DNA from: Breoghania sp.
GTDB lineage: Bacteria; Pseudomonadota; Alphaproteobacteria; Rhizobiales; Stappiaceae
Direction: 5' to 3'
Assembly (NCBI RefSeq): GCF_963674635.1
Contig: NZ_OY771475.1
Location: 3,162,001-3,226,000, forward strand
Length of the DNA: 64,000 bases
Part shown: positions 42,583-52,481 of the stretch, piece by piece
Position numbering within the stretch: the first letter of the stretch is position 1
How the letters are laid out: every line of letters begins with the position of its first letter
Position numbers and translations under genes: made by a program
The notes under the pieces: generated by a model
Database searches by the model: none
What the model was told of the DNA's origin: nothing
Seen by the model: the letters and a program-made list of their open reading frames with translations, nothing else

Positions 42583-43527
42583 TCAGGCCTTGCGACGGGC
42601 CTCGATCACGTCCCAGACGCGGGCGGCGATATCGGGTCCGCCAAGGCGGGCGACGGCGCGGATGCCGGTGGGCGCGGTGACGTTGATCTCCGTCAGCCAG
42701 CCGTCAATCACGTCGATGCCCACCAGAAGCAGGCCGCGTTCGCGCAGGGCAGGCCCGAGGCGGGCGCAGATCTCGCGCTCGCGATCCGTCAGATCGGATT
42801 CCTTCGGCGCACCGCCGCGCACCATGTTGGAGCGCAGATCGCCCTCCGCCGGCACACGATTGACCGCGCCCGCGAACTCGCCATCCACCAGCAGGATGCG
42901 CTTGTCGCCATGCTTGATGTTGGGCAGGAACTTCTGGATCACCCAGGGCTCGCGGAAGGTGACGGCGAAGAAGTCGTAGAGCGAGCCGTAATTGAGATCA
43001 TCCGCCGTGATGCGGAAGACCGCCGCCCCGCCATGGCCGAAAAGCGGCTTCATGACGATCTCGCCATGCTCGGCGCGGAAGGCGTCGATCTCGGCGCGAT
43101 CGCGGGTGATCAGCGTGGGCGGCATGAGATCGGTGAATTCGGTGACGAAGAGCTTTTCCGGCGCATTGCGCACATGGGTCGGATCGTTCACCACCAGCGT
43201 CTTGGGGTGGATCTTGTCCAGCATGTGGGTGGCCGCGATATAGGCGAGATCGAAGGGCGGGTCCTGACGCATCAGGATGACGTCCATTTCGCTCATGTCG
43301 GTGCGCACACCTTCACCGAGCGTGAAATGATTACCGGCCTCGTCACGCACCTCCACCGGCTCCAGCCGGGCGGTGACGGTGTTGCCCGTCATGGCGAGGC
43401 GATCGGGGGTGTAGTGATAGAGCTGGTGGCCACGCTTCTGCGCCTCCAGCATCAGGGCAAAGGCGCTGTCGCCTGCAATGTTGATCGAGGCAATGTGGTC
43501 CATCTGGACGGCGACGCGAAGCGACAT
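42583..43527 (-). CDS. gshB: glutathione synthetase
   Basis: Joins gamma-glutamylcysteine and glycine using ATP. The 314-residue ATP-grasp protein has VAVQMDHIASINIAGDSAFA at its start, VMKPLFGHGGAAVFRI as the ATP-grasp loop, VQMD and QDPPFDLAYI in the N-terminal domain, and EINVTAPTGIRA near the C-terminus. Length and motifs match the proteobacterial GshB family. It is preceded by the small peptide gene downstream on the same strand and lies about 170 bases from dut. Confidence 0.97.
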   Translation of the reverse strand: MSLRVAVQMDHIASINIAGDSAFALMLEAQKRGHQLYHYTPDRLAMTGNTVTARLEPVEVRDEAGNHFTLGEGVRTDMSEMDVILMRQDPPFDLAYIAATHMLDKIHPKTLVVNDPTHVRNAPEKLFVTEFTDLMPPTLITRDRAEIDAFRAEHGEIVMKPLFGHGGAAVFRITADDLNYGSLYDFFAVTFREPWVIQKFLPNIKHGDKRILLVDGEFAGAVNRVPAEGDLRSNMVRGGAPKESDLTDREREICARLGPALRERGLLLVGIDVIDGWLTEINVTAPTGIRAVARLGGPDIAARVWDVIEARRKA

Positions 43528-43694
43528 GAGCTAGGCTCCGATGAAATCTCGGGTCGCCCGGATGCGGTGACGCTTGCGGGCGGCTCAAACAGGGATACAG
43601 AAACGGGACGGCCAACGGGGCCGAACGGGCGGGTGTTGGCAGACATATGAGGCGGGCGAGGCCATTTGTCCACGCCCGCCGAACTTTCGCGACT

Positions 43695-44150
43695 TCAATG
43701 CGTGCCGGTGGAGCCGAAACCACGGCCCCCGCGCACGGTTTCACCAAGATCGTCGACGGGGATGATTTCGGCGCGGGCGACCGGCGCCACGACCATCTGC
43801 GCGATGCGCGCGCCGCGGCTGATCTCAAAGGGCTCGGCCCCCAGGTTGATCAGGATGACCTTGATCTCGCCCCGATAGTCCGCGTCGATCGTGCCGGGGG
43901 TGTTGAGAACCGTGACCCCGTTCTTGGCCGCGAGGCCGGAGCGGGGCCGGATCTGCGCCTCGAAGCCCGGCGGAAGCGCGATGGCGATGCCGGTGGGAAC
44001 AAGGGCGCGCGCGCCCGGCTCAAGCCGCATCGGCTCAAGCTCTTCCACCGCGGCCATCAGATCCACACCGGCGGCCTCGTCGCTCTGATAGGCGGGCAGG
44101 GGCAGGCCGACACCATGCGCCAGAAGACGCATCTTCACCGGAACGCTCAT
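43695..44150 (-). CDS. dut: deoxyuridine 5'-triphosphate nucleotidohydrolase
   Basis: Hydrolyses dUTP to dUMP, keeping uracil out of DNA and feeding thymidylate synthesis. The 151-residue trimeric enzyme shows all five motifs: SDEAAGVDLMAA, PRSGLAAKNGVTVLNTPGTI (motif 3 with the catalytic Asp in IDADYRGEIKV), ISRGARIAQMVV, and the glycine-rich RGGRGFGSTG tail. The ATG at 44150 overlaps the stop of coaBC by four bases, so the two are translationally coupled; coaBC-dut is a common order in alphaproteobacteria. Confidence 0.97.
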   Translation of the reverse strand: MSVPVKMRLLAHGVGLPLPAYQSDEAAGVDLMAAVEELEPMRLEPGARALVPTGIAIALPPGFEAQIRPRSGLAAKNGVTVLNTPGTIDADYRGEIKVILINLGAEPFEISRGARIAQMVVAPVARAEIIPVDDLGETVRGGRGFGSTGTH

Positions 44151-45418
44151 TCATCCTCCGTCTTGGCCGTGCCACGGAAGTGGGCGGCGATGCGCGCCAC
44201 CAGCCGTTCGGCCACCTGTTGCTTGTCGAGACGCGGCCAGGGCTCGACACCCTCGCGCGTCAGTATTCGGATCTCGTTCGCATCGCCACCCATGATGCCT
44301 TCGCCGCTTTCCGGTACGCTGACATCGTTGGCGATGATCCAGTCGGCGCCCTTGCGGGCCAGCTTGGCGCTGGCATTGGCAATCAGGTCCGCCGTTTCCG
44401 CCGCAAAGCCGATGACCAGAGCCGGGCGGCCTTCCTTGCGGTTTCCGATCCCGGCGAGAATGTCCGGGTTTTCGGCAAATTGCAGCGCGGGCGGGCGGCC
44501 GGAGCCGTCCTTCTTGATCTTCTGGTCCGACGCCCCCTCGACGCGCCAGTCGGCAACGGCGGCGGCCAGAATGGCGATATCGGCGGGGAGCGCGTCTTCG
44601 ACCGCGGCCTGCATTTCGCGCGCTGTCTCCACCCGGACAACCCTGACCCCGGCGGGATCTGCCTGGGTGACAGGCCCAGAGACCAGCACCACCTCCGCGC
44701 CCGCAGCCGCCGCAGCTGCCGCAATGGCGTGGCCCTGCTTGCCGGACGAGCGATTGGCGATATAGCGCACGGGATCGATGGGCTCGTGGGTCGGGCCGGA
44801 TGTGATGACCACCCGGCGGCCCGAGAGCGGCCCCTTCTCGGCGATGGCGAGCATTTTCGCGGGCAGATGCGCCTTGGAGAAATGCGCCTCGATGGCGGCG
44901 ACAATATCCAGCGGCTCCGACATGCGGCCCCGTCCGGCCTCGCCGCTTTCCGCCATCTCCCCCACCTCGGGGCCAATGAAGGAAATCCCGTCCCGCGCCA
45001 GCTGGGCGACGTTGCGCCGGGTTGCCGGGTTGGACCACATGGCCGGGTTCATCGCCGGGGCGAGGAGGATCGGGCCGGTACAGGCCAACAGCGTCGCAGA
45101 GGCCAGATCGTCGGCGAGCCCATGCGCCATCTTCGCCATCAGATCGGCGGTGGCGGGGGCCACGACAACGAGATCGGCATTCCGCGACAGGCGGATATGG
45201 CCGATATCATGCTCGGCCTCGCGGTCGAAAAGCTCGGTGAAAACCTGCTCGCCGGTGATCGCGCCAAAGGTCAGCGGGGTGACGAATTTCTGCGCGGCGG
45301 GCGTCATCACCGCGCGCACCTTCGCGCCGCGCTCGCGCAGACGGCGCACAAGATCGAGCGACTTGTAGGCGGCGATGCCGCCGGAAACGATCAGAAGGAT
45401 CTGCTTGTCTTGCAACAT
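44147..45418 (-). CDS. coaBC: bifunctional phosphopantothenoylcysteine decarboxylase/phosphopantothenate-cysteine ligase
   Basis: Makes 4'-phosphopantetheine precursors of coenzyme A. The 423-residue protein has an N-terminal flavoprotein CoaC domain (about 1-190) with LIVSGGIAAYKSLDLVRRL and the active-site segment TGPILLAPAMNPAMW. A C-terminal CoaB domain (about 195-420) includes RRVVITSGPTHEPIDPVRYI, NRSSGKQGHA and KIKKDGSG. Together with coaA at 23618, two CoA steps are encoded in this window. It overlaps dut downstream. The start at 45418 has no strong ribosome-binding site. Confidence 0.97.
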   Translation of the reverse strand: MLQDKQILLIVSGGIAAYKSLDLVRRLRERGAKVRAVMTPAAQKFVTPLTFGAITGEQVFTELFDREAEHDIGHIRLSRNADLVVVAPATADLMAKMAHGLADDLASATLLACTGPILLAPAMNPAMWSNPATRRNVAQLARDGISFIGPEVGEMAESGEAGRGRMSEPLDIVAAIEAHFSKAHLPAKMLAIAEKGPLSGRRVVITSGPTHEPIDPVRYIANRSSGKQGHAIAAAAAAAGAEVVLVSGPVTQADPAGVRVVRVETAREMQAAVEDALPADIAILAAAVADWRVEGASDQKIKKDGSGRPPALQFAENPDILAGIGNRKEGRPALVIGFAAETADLIANASAKLARKGADWIIANDVSVPESGEGIMGGDANEIRILTREGVEPWPRLDKQQVAERLVARIAAHFRGTAKTEDE

Positions 45419-45454
45419 GGGTCAGCCCTTGCGGCGCAGCCAGCGCCGGGAAAG

Positions 45455-45483
45455 GCCCCTCCCGCCGCGCTGGCGGGAGGGGC
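45455..45483 (-). terminator. probable hairpin terminator of the LpoA-like lipoprotein gene
   Basis: A perfect 12-base stem, GCCCCTCCCGCC with GGCGGGAGGGGC, encloses GCGCT (plus-strand reading). On the minus strand it is followed by CTTTCC, a weak U tract. It lies 21 bases after the lipoprotein gene stop at 45504 and 36 bases before the coaBC start. Confidence 0.6.
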
Positions 45484-45503
45484 GCCTCAATCAGTTGCCC
45501 AAA

Positions 45504-46712
45504 TCAGTTGATGGCCTGAAAGGTCTTGGGGGCGGGTGACAGAACCCGCGAGCCGGACCCGGTCGCCTCATAGACGGTGAGCCCGCGCTCGTTGGTGCCA
45601 TTGCGGTTGAAGCGGAAGACGCCGTCAATGCCGAGGAAGCCGTCGCGGTTGGTCAGGACGCCGGTGGAGAAGCGGCGCTGCCCGGCGCTGCGCACCAGAC
45701 CGGCGGCCAGCACCGTCGCGTCATAGGCGAGCGTGGCGTTGCGCGGCGGCTGGGAGCCAAAGGCAGCGGCATAGCGCGGCGCGAAAGCCTCGAAGCCCTT
45801 CTTGTCGGGGGCAGGATACCAGCCTCCCGCCAGCATGTTGTCCGACAGGACCTTGGGATCGTCCCACTGGCCGGAGCCGAGGAACTTGACCCGTTTTGGG
45901 CTGATACCCTGCGCCGTCAGAACACCGATGGCATAGGCGGGAACACCGCCGCCATCGGGAATGAAGATGGCATCGGCCCGGCTGGCGGAGGCCGCCAGCG
46001 CCGTGGCGCGGGCCTTCAGGTCCGCCGTGTCGACGCCGCGCGCGGGATCCACCTTGTAGCGCTCGATGCCGACAATGCGCCCGCCCGTGCGGCCGACGGC
46101 CTGACGGAAGGCGGCTTCGGCTACCGCGCCGTAGCTGTTGTCGGGAATGAGGGCCGCATAGGAGGACCGGCCCTTGGAGCTTGCATAGGAGATGATGCGG
46201 GTCACGTCTTCGCGCGGCAGGAAGGAGAGCAGGTAAACGCCCGGCGACGCGGTGGAGGCGTCGGACGAGAAGGCGATGATTGGCACACCCGCGGTCCGTG
46301 CCGCGGCACTCGCACCCGAGACGGCGGGCGCGAAGACGGGACCGAGGATCAGTTCGGCCCCTTCGGAAATGGCGGCCTGGGCCGCGGCGCGCGCGCCTTC
46401 GGAAGTACCTCCGGTATCCTTGACCAGCACCTGAACGTCAGCGCCGGGGAAATCCTTCAGCGCGAGTTCCGACGCATTGCGGAAGACGGTTGCAATCTGG
46501 CCGGCATTGGAGCCTGCGGAGCGCGGCAGCAGCAGCGCCACGCGCACCGCGCCGGTGCCCACGACCTCGCCGGTCGGCACGCCATTGTTCATGCCCGGTC
46601 CGGACTGGGGGTAGAAACCGGGGGTCGAGCCCGTGCAGGCGGATAGCGCCATCGCCATTGCCGCCGCCACAAAGAACCTGGGCCTTCTGATCTGCCCGAA
46701 TACGCTGCGCAC
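45504..46712 (-). CDS. penicillin-binding protein activator-like lipoprotein (periplasmic-binding fold)
   Basis: The 402-residue product begins with a lipoprotein signal (FFVAAAMAMALSACTGST, lipobox LSAC with acylated Cys27 or so). The remainder is a type-1 periplasmic-binding fold resembling the C-terminal part of LpoA and amino-acid ABC-binding proteins: VRVALLLPRSAG, ELILGPVFAPAVSG, VPIIAFSSDA and YAALIPDNSYG. LpoA activates PBP1A in gamma-proteobacteria; a similar role here is inferred, and the PBP1A gene lies 10 kb away. GTG at 46712 is chosen as start because GGGGAAGGA lies six bases upstream; an upstream TTG at 46739 adds nine residues. It is divergent from rsmI. Confidence 0.85.
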   Translation of the reverse strand: MRSVFGQIRRPRFFVAAAMAMALSACTGSTPGFYPQSGPGMNNGVPTGEVVGTGAVRVALLLPRSAGSNAGQIATVFRNASELALKDFPGADVQVLVKDTGGTSEGARAAAQAAISEGAELILGPVFAPAVSGASAAARTAGVPIIAFSSDASTASPGVYLLSFLPREDVTRIISYASSKGRSSYAALIPDNSYGAVAEAAFRQAVGRTGGRIVGIERYKVDPARGVDTADLKARATALAASASRADAIFIPDGGGVPAYAIGVLTAQGISPKRVKFLGSGQWDDPKVLSDNMLAGGWYPAPDKKGFEAFAPRYAAAFGSQPPRNATLAYDATVLAAGLVRSAGQRRFSTGVLTNRDGFLGIDGVFRFNRNGTNERGLTVYEATGSGSRVLSPAPKTFQAIN

Positions 46713-47062
46713 GTTCTTATCCTTCCCCGAACGTCCCAAGTCTTTACGAAAGAATGCCGAATTCTGGCGATTTGGCGAAAGCCTGTCAAAAGGTTCGCGT
46801 AAATCGTCTCATCGGCGCGGGAGATCGATCCTCGAATGTACCGGTCGCCCGCTGCCCGCATCATTACATGCGTTGCCATTTGCAGGCCTGACCATTGCCC
46901 CGCTAAAAGGATTGCAGCACCGCAACCGGTGCACATGCCTCACGGGCGGGTCATGGCGCATTTGTTCGCAACAGGCAAGGCCGTGAATCGCCGCAAACTC
47001 GCAAAACCCGCCGTGAGACATCCATTAAATGCCAGCAACAGCGAACTGGCGATACCGGAAAC
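46713..47062. other. divergent intergenic region
   Basis: This 350-base gap holds the opposing promoters of the LpoA-like lipoprotein gene and rsmI. No strong hairpin, repeat or small gene is evident. This divergent pair is common in alphaproteobacteria. Confidence 0.5.
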
Positions 47063-48034
47063 ATGCATATGGCAAGCAAATCGGCAGACGCACACGATCT
47101 CTCCGGCCCCAAAGCGGAGACCCGCGACCGGCGCTTCGCCATCGGCGTCACCAGCTTCAACGCTCCGGCTGCGGAACCGGCGCTTCATATCGTCTCTACC
47201 CCCATCGGGAATCTTGGCGATATCACGGTTCGCGCGCTGGAGACGCTGGCAGGATGCGATCTGGTGGCCTGCGAAGACACCCGCGTCACCCGCGTCCTGA
47301 TGGAGCGCTACGGCCTCTCCACCCCGCTCATCGCCTATCACGAACACAATGCCACCAAGACCGGTCCGAAGCTTCTGGCCGCCCTCGACGAGGGCAAGGC
47401 GGTGGCAATCGTCTCAGATGCAGGCACGCCGCTCATTTCCGATCCCGGCTACCGGCTGGTCGGCGCGGCGGTGGAAGCCGGGCACAAGGTGATCCCGACA
47501 CCGGGCGCCTCCGCCATGCTGGCCGCGCTCGTGGGCGCGGGGCTTCCCAGCGACACGATCCTGTTTGCAGGCTTCCTGCCGCCGAAAAAATCCGCACGTC
47601 TCGCCCGGCTTGAGGAGCTGAAGGGGGTGAGCGCCACGACGGTCTTTTACGAATCACCCCGACGCCTTTCGGCAACCCTTGCCGACATGATCGAGGCGCA
47701 TGGTCCCGATCACCGGGTCTGTGTGGCGCGCGAACTCACCAAACGCTTCGAGACCTTCGAGCGCGGAACGCTTGGCGAGGTCGCAGGCCGCTTTGCAGAG
47801 ACGCCCAAGGGTGAGATCGTGATCGTGCTCGCGCCCGCGCAGGCAAGAGAAGTGGATGCGGCGGATGTGGAGGAGATGTTGCGCGAGGCGCTTTTCGACA
47901 TGCCGGTAAGCGCGGCCGCCGCCCATGTCGCCAAGCGGACCGGGGGAGACCGCAAGGCGCTCTACAAGCAGGCATTGGCGATCCGGAAGGCATCCGAGGG
48001 GGGAGAGACGGGGAATGCGGGGGAGGAAGACTGA
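47063..48034 (+). CDS. rsmI: 16S rRNA (cytidine(1402)-2'-O)-methyltransferase
   Basis: Adds a 2'-O-methyl group at C1402 of 16S rRNA. The 323-residue protein has the tetrapyrrole-methylase fold: LHIVSTPIGNLGDITVRALE, CEDTRVTRVLMERYG, AIVSDAGTPLISDPGYRLV, and FYESPRRLSATL. An unusually long N-terminal extension of about 38 residues precedes the family start; a second ATG at 47069 is possible. It overlaps yraN by 20 bases, the standard arrangement, so the two are co-transcribed. Confidence 0.96.
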   Translation: MHMASKSADAHDLSGPKAETRDRRFAIGVTSFNAPAAEPALHIVSTPIGNLGDITVRALETLAGCDLVACEDTRVTRVLMERYGLSTPLIAYHEHNATKTGPKLLAALDEGKAVAIVSDAGTPLISDPGYRLVGAAVEAGHKVIPTPGASAMLAALVGAGLPSDTILFAGFLPPKKSARLARLEELKGVSATTVFYESPRRLSATLADMIEAHGPDHRVCVARELTKRFETFERGTLGEVAGRFAETPKGEIVIVLAPAQAREVDAADVEEMLREALFDMPVSAAAAHVAKRTGGDRKALYKQALAIRKASEGGETGNAGEED

Positions 48035-48413
48035 GCCGGACCGACATGCCGGGGCAACGCGCCGGGCGGCCTATCGGCTGGGGCTTTCGGCCGAGGGACG
48101 GGCAAGCCTCTGGCTGCGGTTGAAGGGATACCGCGTTCTGGCCAAGCGCTACCGCACGCCGCGCGGGGAAATCGATCTCATCGTGCGCCGGGGCCGGACC
48201 ATCGCCTTTGTGGAGGTCAAAGCGCGCAGCACACGGGCGGCTGCGCTGGAGGCGATCACCGGCCGCGCACAATACCGGATCGTGGAGGCCGCCCATTTGT
48301 GGCTCGCGCGCCATCCGCACCTGACGGATTTCACCCTTCGCTTCGATGCGGTTCTGGTCACCCCGCGCCAGGTGCCGCATCATGTGGCCAACGCCTGGGA
48401 GGCACATCGCTGA
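48015..48413 (+). CDS. yraN: YraN/UPF0102 endonuclease-like protein
   Basis: The 132-residue protein belongs to UPF0102, which has a PD-(D/E)XK nuclease-like core: GEIDLIVRRGRTIAFVEVKA holds the expected acidic and Lys residues. No biochemical role is proven. The start at 48015 lies inside the end of rsmI with an overlap of 20 bases. The longer frame from 47925 is a shadow of rsmI. Its N-terminus is basic (MRGRKTEPDRHAGATRRAAY), which is usual for the family. Confidence 0.93.
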   Translation: MRGRKTEPDRHAGATRRAAYRLGLSAEGRASLWLRLKGYRVLAKRYRTPRGEIDLIVRRGRTIAFVEVKARSTRAAALEAITGRAQYRIVEAAHLWLARHPHLTDFTLRFDAVLVTPRQVPHHVANAWEAHR

Positions 48414-48500
48414 GGGAGGCGAACGGACTGGGGAGGAACTGGAACAATATTTGGCTACTCAAGAGCTTATGGCCGAATGTGAGCATGATTTTGCTCTTTA

Positions 48501-48515
48501 TCTATTGATAATAGA
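48501..48515. promoter_or_regulatory. dyad near the cysK promoter
   Basis: TCTATT and AATAGA are perfectly complementary around a GAT centre. They lie in the AT-rich upstream region of cysK (48480-48530), about 170 bases before its start. This could be an operator, but no regulator can be named from sequence alone. Confidence 0.3.
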
Positions 48516-48685
48516 ATAAATTACCCTTCATGGCCTTTGCCGGTCCCCTTACCGAACTGGTGGGACGGGGCGGGCCGCACTAGACTCCACGCCCAGAACA
48601 GCCCGGATAAATGAAATCATCCGAGCCGCAGCAAAGCCCGACGACAGAGCGGGCGGGGCTTCAATTTGAAAAAGGGAGCGCACCG

Positions 48686-49648
<963 letters not shown>

Positions 49649-49680
49649 GCCGTCCGACCAAGGTCGCCACCGCACACAAA

Positions 49681-49712
49681 AACGCCCCGGCGGATCTCTC
49701 CGCCGGGGCGTT
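49681..49712. terminator. bidirectional terminator between cysK and trpS
   Basis: A perfect 13-base stem, AACGCCCCGGCGG with CCGCCGGGGCGTT, encloses ATCTCT, with an A run before and TTTCTATTTT after. It lies between the 3' ends of two convergent genes. Confidence 0.93.
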
Positions 49713-49738
49713 TCTATTTTCAGGCCTCGACGGCGCGC

Positions 49739-50788
49739 TTACTTGCGCGTCGAAACGAAGCCGACGATGTCCTTCACGCCCCGCAGCACGGGCCGCGCAA
49801 TGGCATCGGCGCGTTCCGCACCATCGGCCAGAACGCCGTCGATAAAGCCCGGATCGTCCTTGAGGCGACGCATTTCATCGGCGATGGGCGAGAGCTTCGC
49901 GACCGCCAGATCGGCCAGCGCCGGCTTGAAGGTGGAAAACTGCGCACCGGCATGGTCCTTCAGCACTGAAGCGACGTCCGTGTCCGCAAGGGCAGCATAG
50001 ATGCCGACAAGGTTCGCCGCATCGGGACGCTCCTTCAGGCCGTCCTCCTCGGCGGGAAGCGGCTCGGTGTCGGTCTTGGCCTTGCGGATCTTCTTGGCGA
50101 TCGCGTCAGCATCGTCGGTCAGATTGATGCGGGCGAGATCGGAGGGGTCCGACTTCGACATCTTCTTGGTGCCATCGCGCAGGCTCATCACGCGCGTCGC
50201 CGCGCCGGAAATGAGCGGCTCGGTCATCGGGAAATAGCCCTCATCCGCGCCAAGTCCCAGTTCGGCAATGCGCTCGGCATAGTCGTTGTTGAACTTGGCC
50301 GCGATGTCGCGCGTCAGCTCCAGATGCTGCTTCTGATCCTCGCCCACCGGCACATGGGTGGCCTTGTAGAGCAGGATATCGGCGGCCATCAGACTGGGAT
50401 AGACGAACAGACCGGCGGAAGCGTTCTCGCGGTTCTTGCCCGCCTTCTCCTTGAACTGGGTCATGCGACTGAGCCAGCCCATGCGTGCAATGCAGTTGAA
50501 CACCCAGGCAAGTTCGGCATGGCCGGAAACCTGGCTCTGGTTGAAGATGATCGCTCCCTTGGGATCGATCCCGGCGGCAATATAGGCGGAGGCGACTTCG
50601 CGGATCGCAGCCTGAAGAGCGGCCGGGTCCTGCCAGACCGTGATGGCATGCATGTCGACGACGCAATAAACGCAATTGTGGGTCGACTGCAGACCCGCAA
50701 ACCGCTTGATCGCACCGAGATAGTTGCCGAGGTGGAGATTGCCGGACGGTTGGACGCCGGAAAACACGCGAGCTTCAAACGCACTCAT
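49739..50788 (-). CDS. trpS: tryptophanyl-tRNA synthetase
   Basis: Class-I synthetase that charges tRNA-Trp. The 349-residue protein has the HIGH-type motif in VQPSGNLHLGNYLGAI and the KMSKS motif in KKMSKSDPSD. Other family segments are VVDMHAITVWQDPA and FKEKAGKNRENAS. It is the last gene of the glnD-murJ-trpS unit, 118 bases after murJ, and is terminated at 49681-49712. Confidence 0.97.
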   Translation of the reverse strand: MSAFEARVFSGVQPSGNLHLGNYLGAIKRFAGLQSTHNCVYCVVDMHAITVWQDPAALQAAIREVASAYIAAGIDPKGAIIFNQSQVSGHAELAWVFNCIARMGWLSRMTQFKEKAGKNRENASAGLFVYPSLMAADILLYKATHVPVGEDQKQHLELTRDIAAKFNNDYAERIAELGLGADEGYFPMTEPLISGAATRVMSLRDGTKKMSKSDPSDLARINLTDDADAIAKKIRKAKTDTEPLPAEEDGLKERPDAANLVGIYAALADTDVASVLKDHAGAQFSTFKPALADLAVAKLSPIADEMRRLKDDPGFIDGVLADGAERADAIARPVLRGVKDIVGFVSTRK

Positions 50789-50906
50789 CGATGGGTAACC
50801 CTTCGTAAAATACCTGCTCCGGTGGAGAGAGCCTGCGCGTTATCGCCGGGGCCGGGGCCCGGCGCAAGGGTTTTGGGTGCGTGTTTTTGCACCGCAGCGC
50901 GTCTCG

Positions 50907-52481
50907 TCAGCCTTTTCGCGCCCTGCGGCGGTTGAGCGCCGCCTTGAGATACCCCATGAGATCGGAGGCACCGGTCAACTGCACGAAAAGCGCGAAGGTG
51001 ACCATTCCGGCCACAACCAGACCGGCCAGGCTTGCAAACCGCATCGCCAGCGTTCCCGTGGCGAAAATGCCGGAAAGAGGCAGCCATCCGACAAAGACCA
51101 CCGCCCCCATCAAGACGCTGGCCAGAAACAGCAGCGGCAGGCGCTTTTTCAAGGCCGCATCGGGCACGAACTGGTCGCGCCGCCACAGCATGAAGATCAG
51201 CAAGGCCGCATTGACCCAACCGGCAAGCGAGCCCGCCAGCGCAATGCCGACATGGGCAAGGATCGGCGCCAGCAGCAATGCGCCACCCACATTGATCACC
51301 ATCCCCGCGCCCGCAAACCACATCGGCGTCGTGGTGTCCTCGCGCGCGAAGAAGGCGGGCGAGAAGACCTTGATCAGCACGAACGCGGGCAGACCGAGCC
51401 CGTAGGCGGCCAGCGCAGACGTGGTGGCCGAGACATCCTCGGGGGTAAAGGCCCCGCGCTGGAACAGCACGTCGATGATCGGATGGGGGATGACGATCAG
51501 GGCAATGGCGGCGGGCAGGGTCAGCGCGAGGCCGAATTCCAGCGCGCGGTTCTGCGTGGCGAGCGCGGCGCGGGCATTGCCGGAGCGCAGAAGCCTTGAA
51601 AGGTCGGGCAGCAGCACCACGCCGATGGCAATGCCGACGATGCCGAGCGGCAACTGATAGACGCGATCGGCGTAATAGAGATAGGAGACCGCACCGGCCT
51701 GCGTGGAGGCGATGATGGTGCCGACCGCGATGTTGATCTGGGTGATGCCACCGGCCACCGCACCGGGCAGCCCCAGTTTCCATAGCCGCTTCACCCCGAA
51801 CGTATACCGCGGACGGCGCAGCCTGATCGGAAAGCCGAAGCGTTTCAGCGCATAGGCGAGCGAGGCGAGCTGAACAACGCCCGCAAGCGCCACGCCGCCC
51901 GCCAGAACCATGCCGGAGGCATGGCTCGCATCGAGCCCGAGAACCGCGATCATCGACAGGACCGCAATCATCACGATGTTGAGCAGAACAGGGGCCAGCG
52001 CGGACGCCGTGTAGCGGTTGAAGGTGTTGAGGATGCCGCCGGTCAGCGCGATCAGCGACATGCACAGCAGATAGGGAAAGGTGATGCGCGAGAGCAGCAC
52101 CGCCAGATCGAATTTCTCCGCGTCGTCGGTAAATCCGGGCGCCAGCACCCAGACGAGCGCCGGCATGGCGATCTCGGCCAGCGCGGTCAGCCCCACCAGA
52201 AGCCAGAAGAGCGCGGCCAGAACTTCTTCCGCAAAGCGGCGCGCGCCGTCGCGACCATCCTCTTCCAGCGAGCGGGCAAAGAGCGGGACGAAGGCGGAGT
52301 TGAACGCGCCTTCGGCAAAAAGCCTGCGGAAGAGGTTGGGCAGGCGGAAAGCCACGAAAAAGGCGTCGGCCACCGGGCCGGTTCCGATAAACCCGGCGAT
52401 CATCACGTCACGCATGAAGCCCAGCACGCGGCTGGCGGCGGTGGCGCCACCGACAGTGGCGAAGTTGCGAAGCAGGCTCAT
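50907..52481 (-). CDS. murJ: lipid II flippase MurJ
   Basis: Moves lipid II across the inner membrane for peptidoglycan synthesis. The 524-residue polytopic protein has about 14 membrane segments and the family start LLRNFATVGGATAASRVLGF; conserved segments include ADAFFVAFRLPNLFRRLFAEG, AFNSAFVPLF and the FAREDTTTP loop. Its ATG at 52481 overlaps the stop of glnD by four bases. The gene order with glnD and trpS is the usual one in Hyphomicrobiales. Confidence 0.97.
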   Translation of the reverse strand: MSLLRNFATVGGATAASRVLGFMRDVMIAGFIGTGPVADAFFVAFRLPNLFRRLFAEGAFNSAFVPLFARSLEEDGRDGARRFAEEVLAALFWLLVGLTALAEIAMPALVWVLAPGFTDDAEKFDLAVLLSRITFPYLLCMSLIALTGGILNTFNRYTASALAPVLLNIVMIAVLSMIAVLGLDASHASGMVLAGGVALAGVVQLASLAYALKRFGFPIRLRRPRYTFGVKRLWKLGLPGAVAGGITQINIAVGTIIASTQAGAVSYLYYADRVYQLPLGIVGIAIGVVLLPDLSRLLRSGNARAALATQNRALEFGLALTLPAAIALIVIPHPIIDVLFQRGAFTPEDVSATTSALAAYGLGLPAFVLIKVFSPAFFAREDTTTPMWFAGAGMVINVGGALLLAPILAHVGIALAGSLAGWVNAALLIFMLWRRDQFVPDAALKKRLPLLFLASVLMGAVVFVGWLPLSGIFATGTLAMRFASLAGLVVAGMVTFALFVQLTGASDLMGYLKAALNRRRARKG

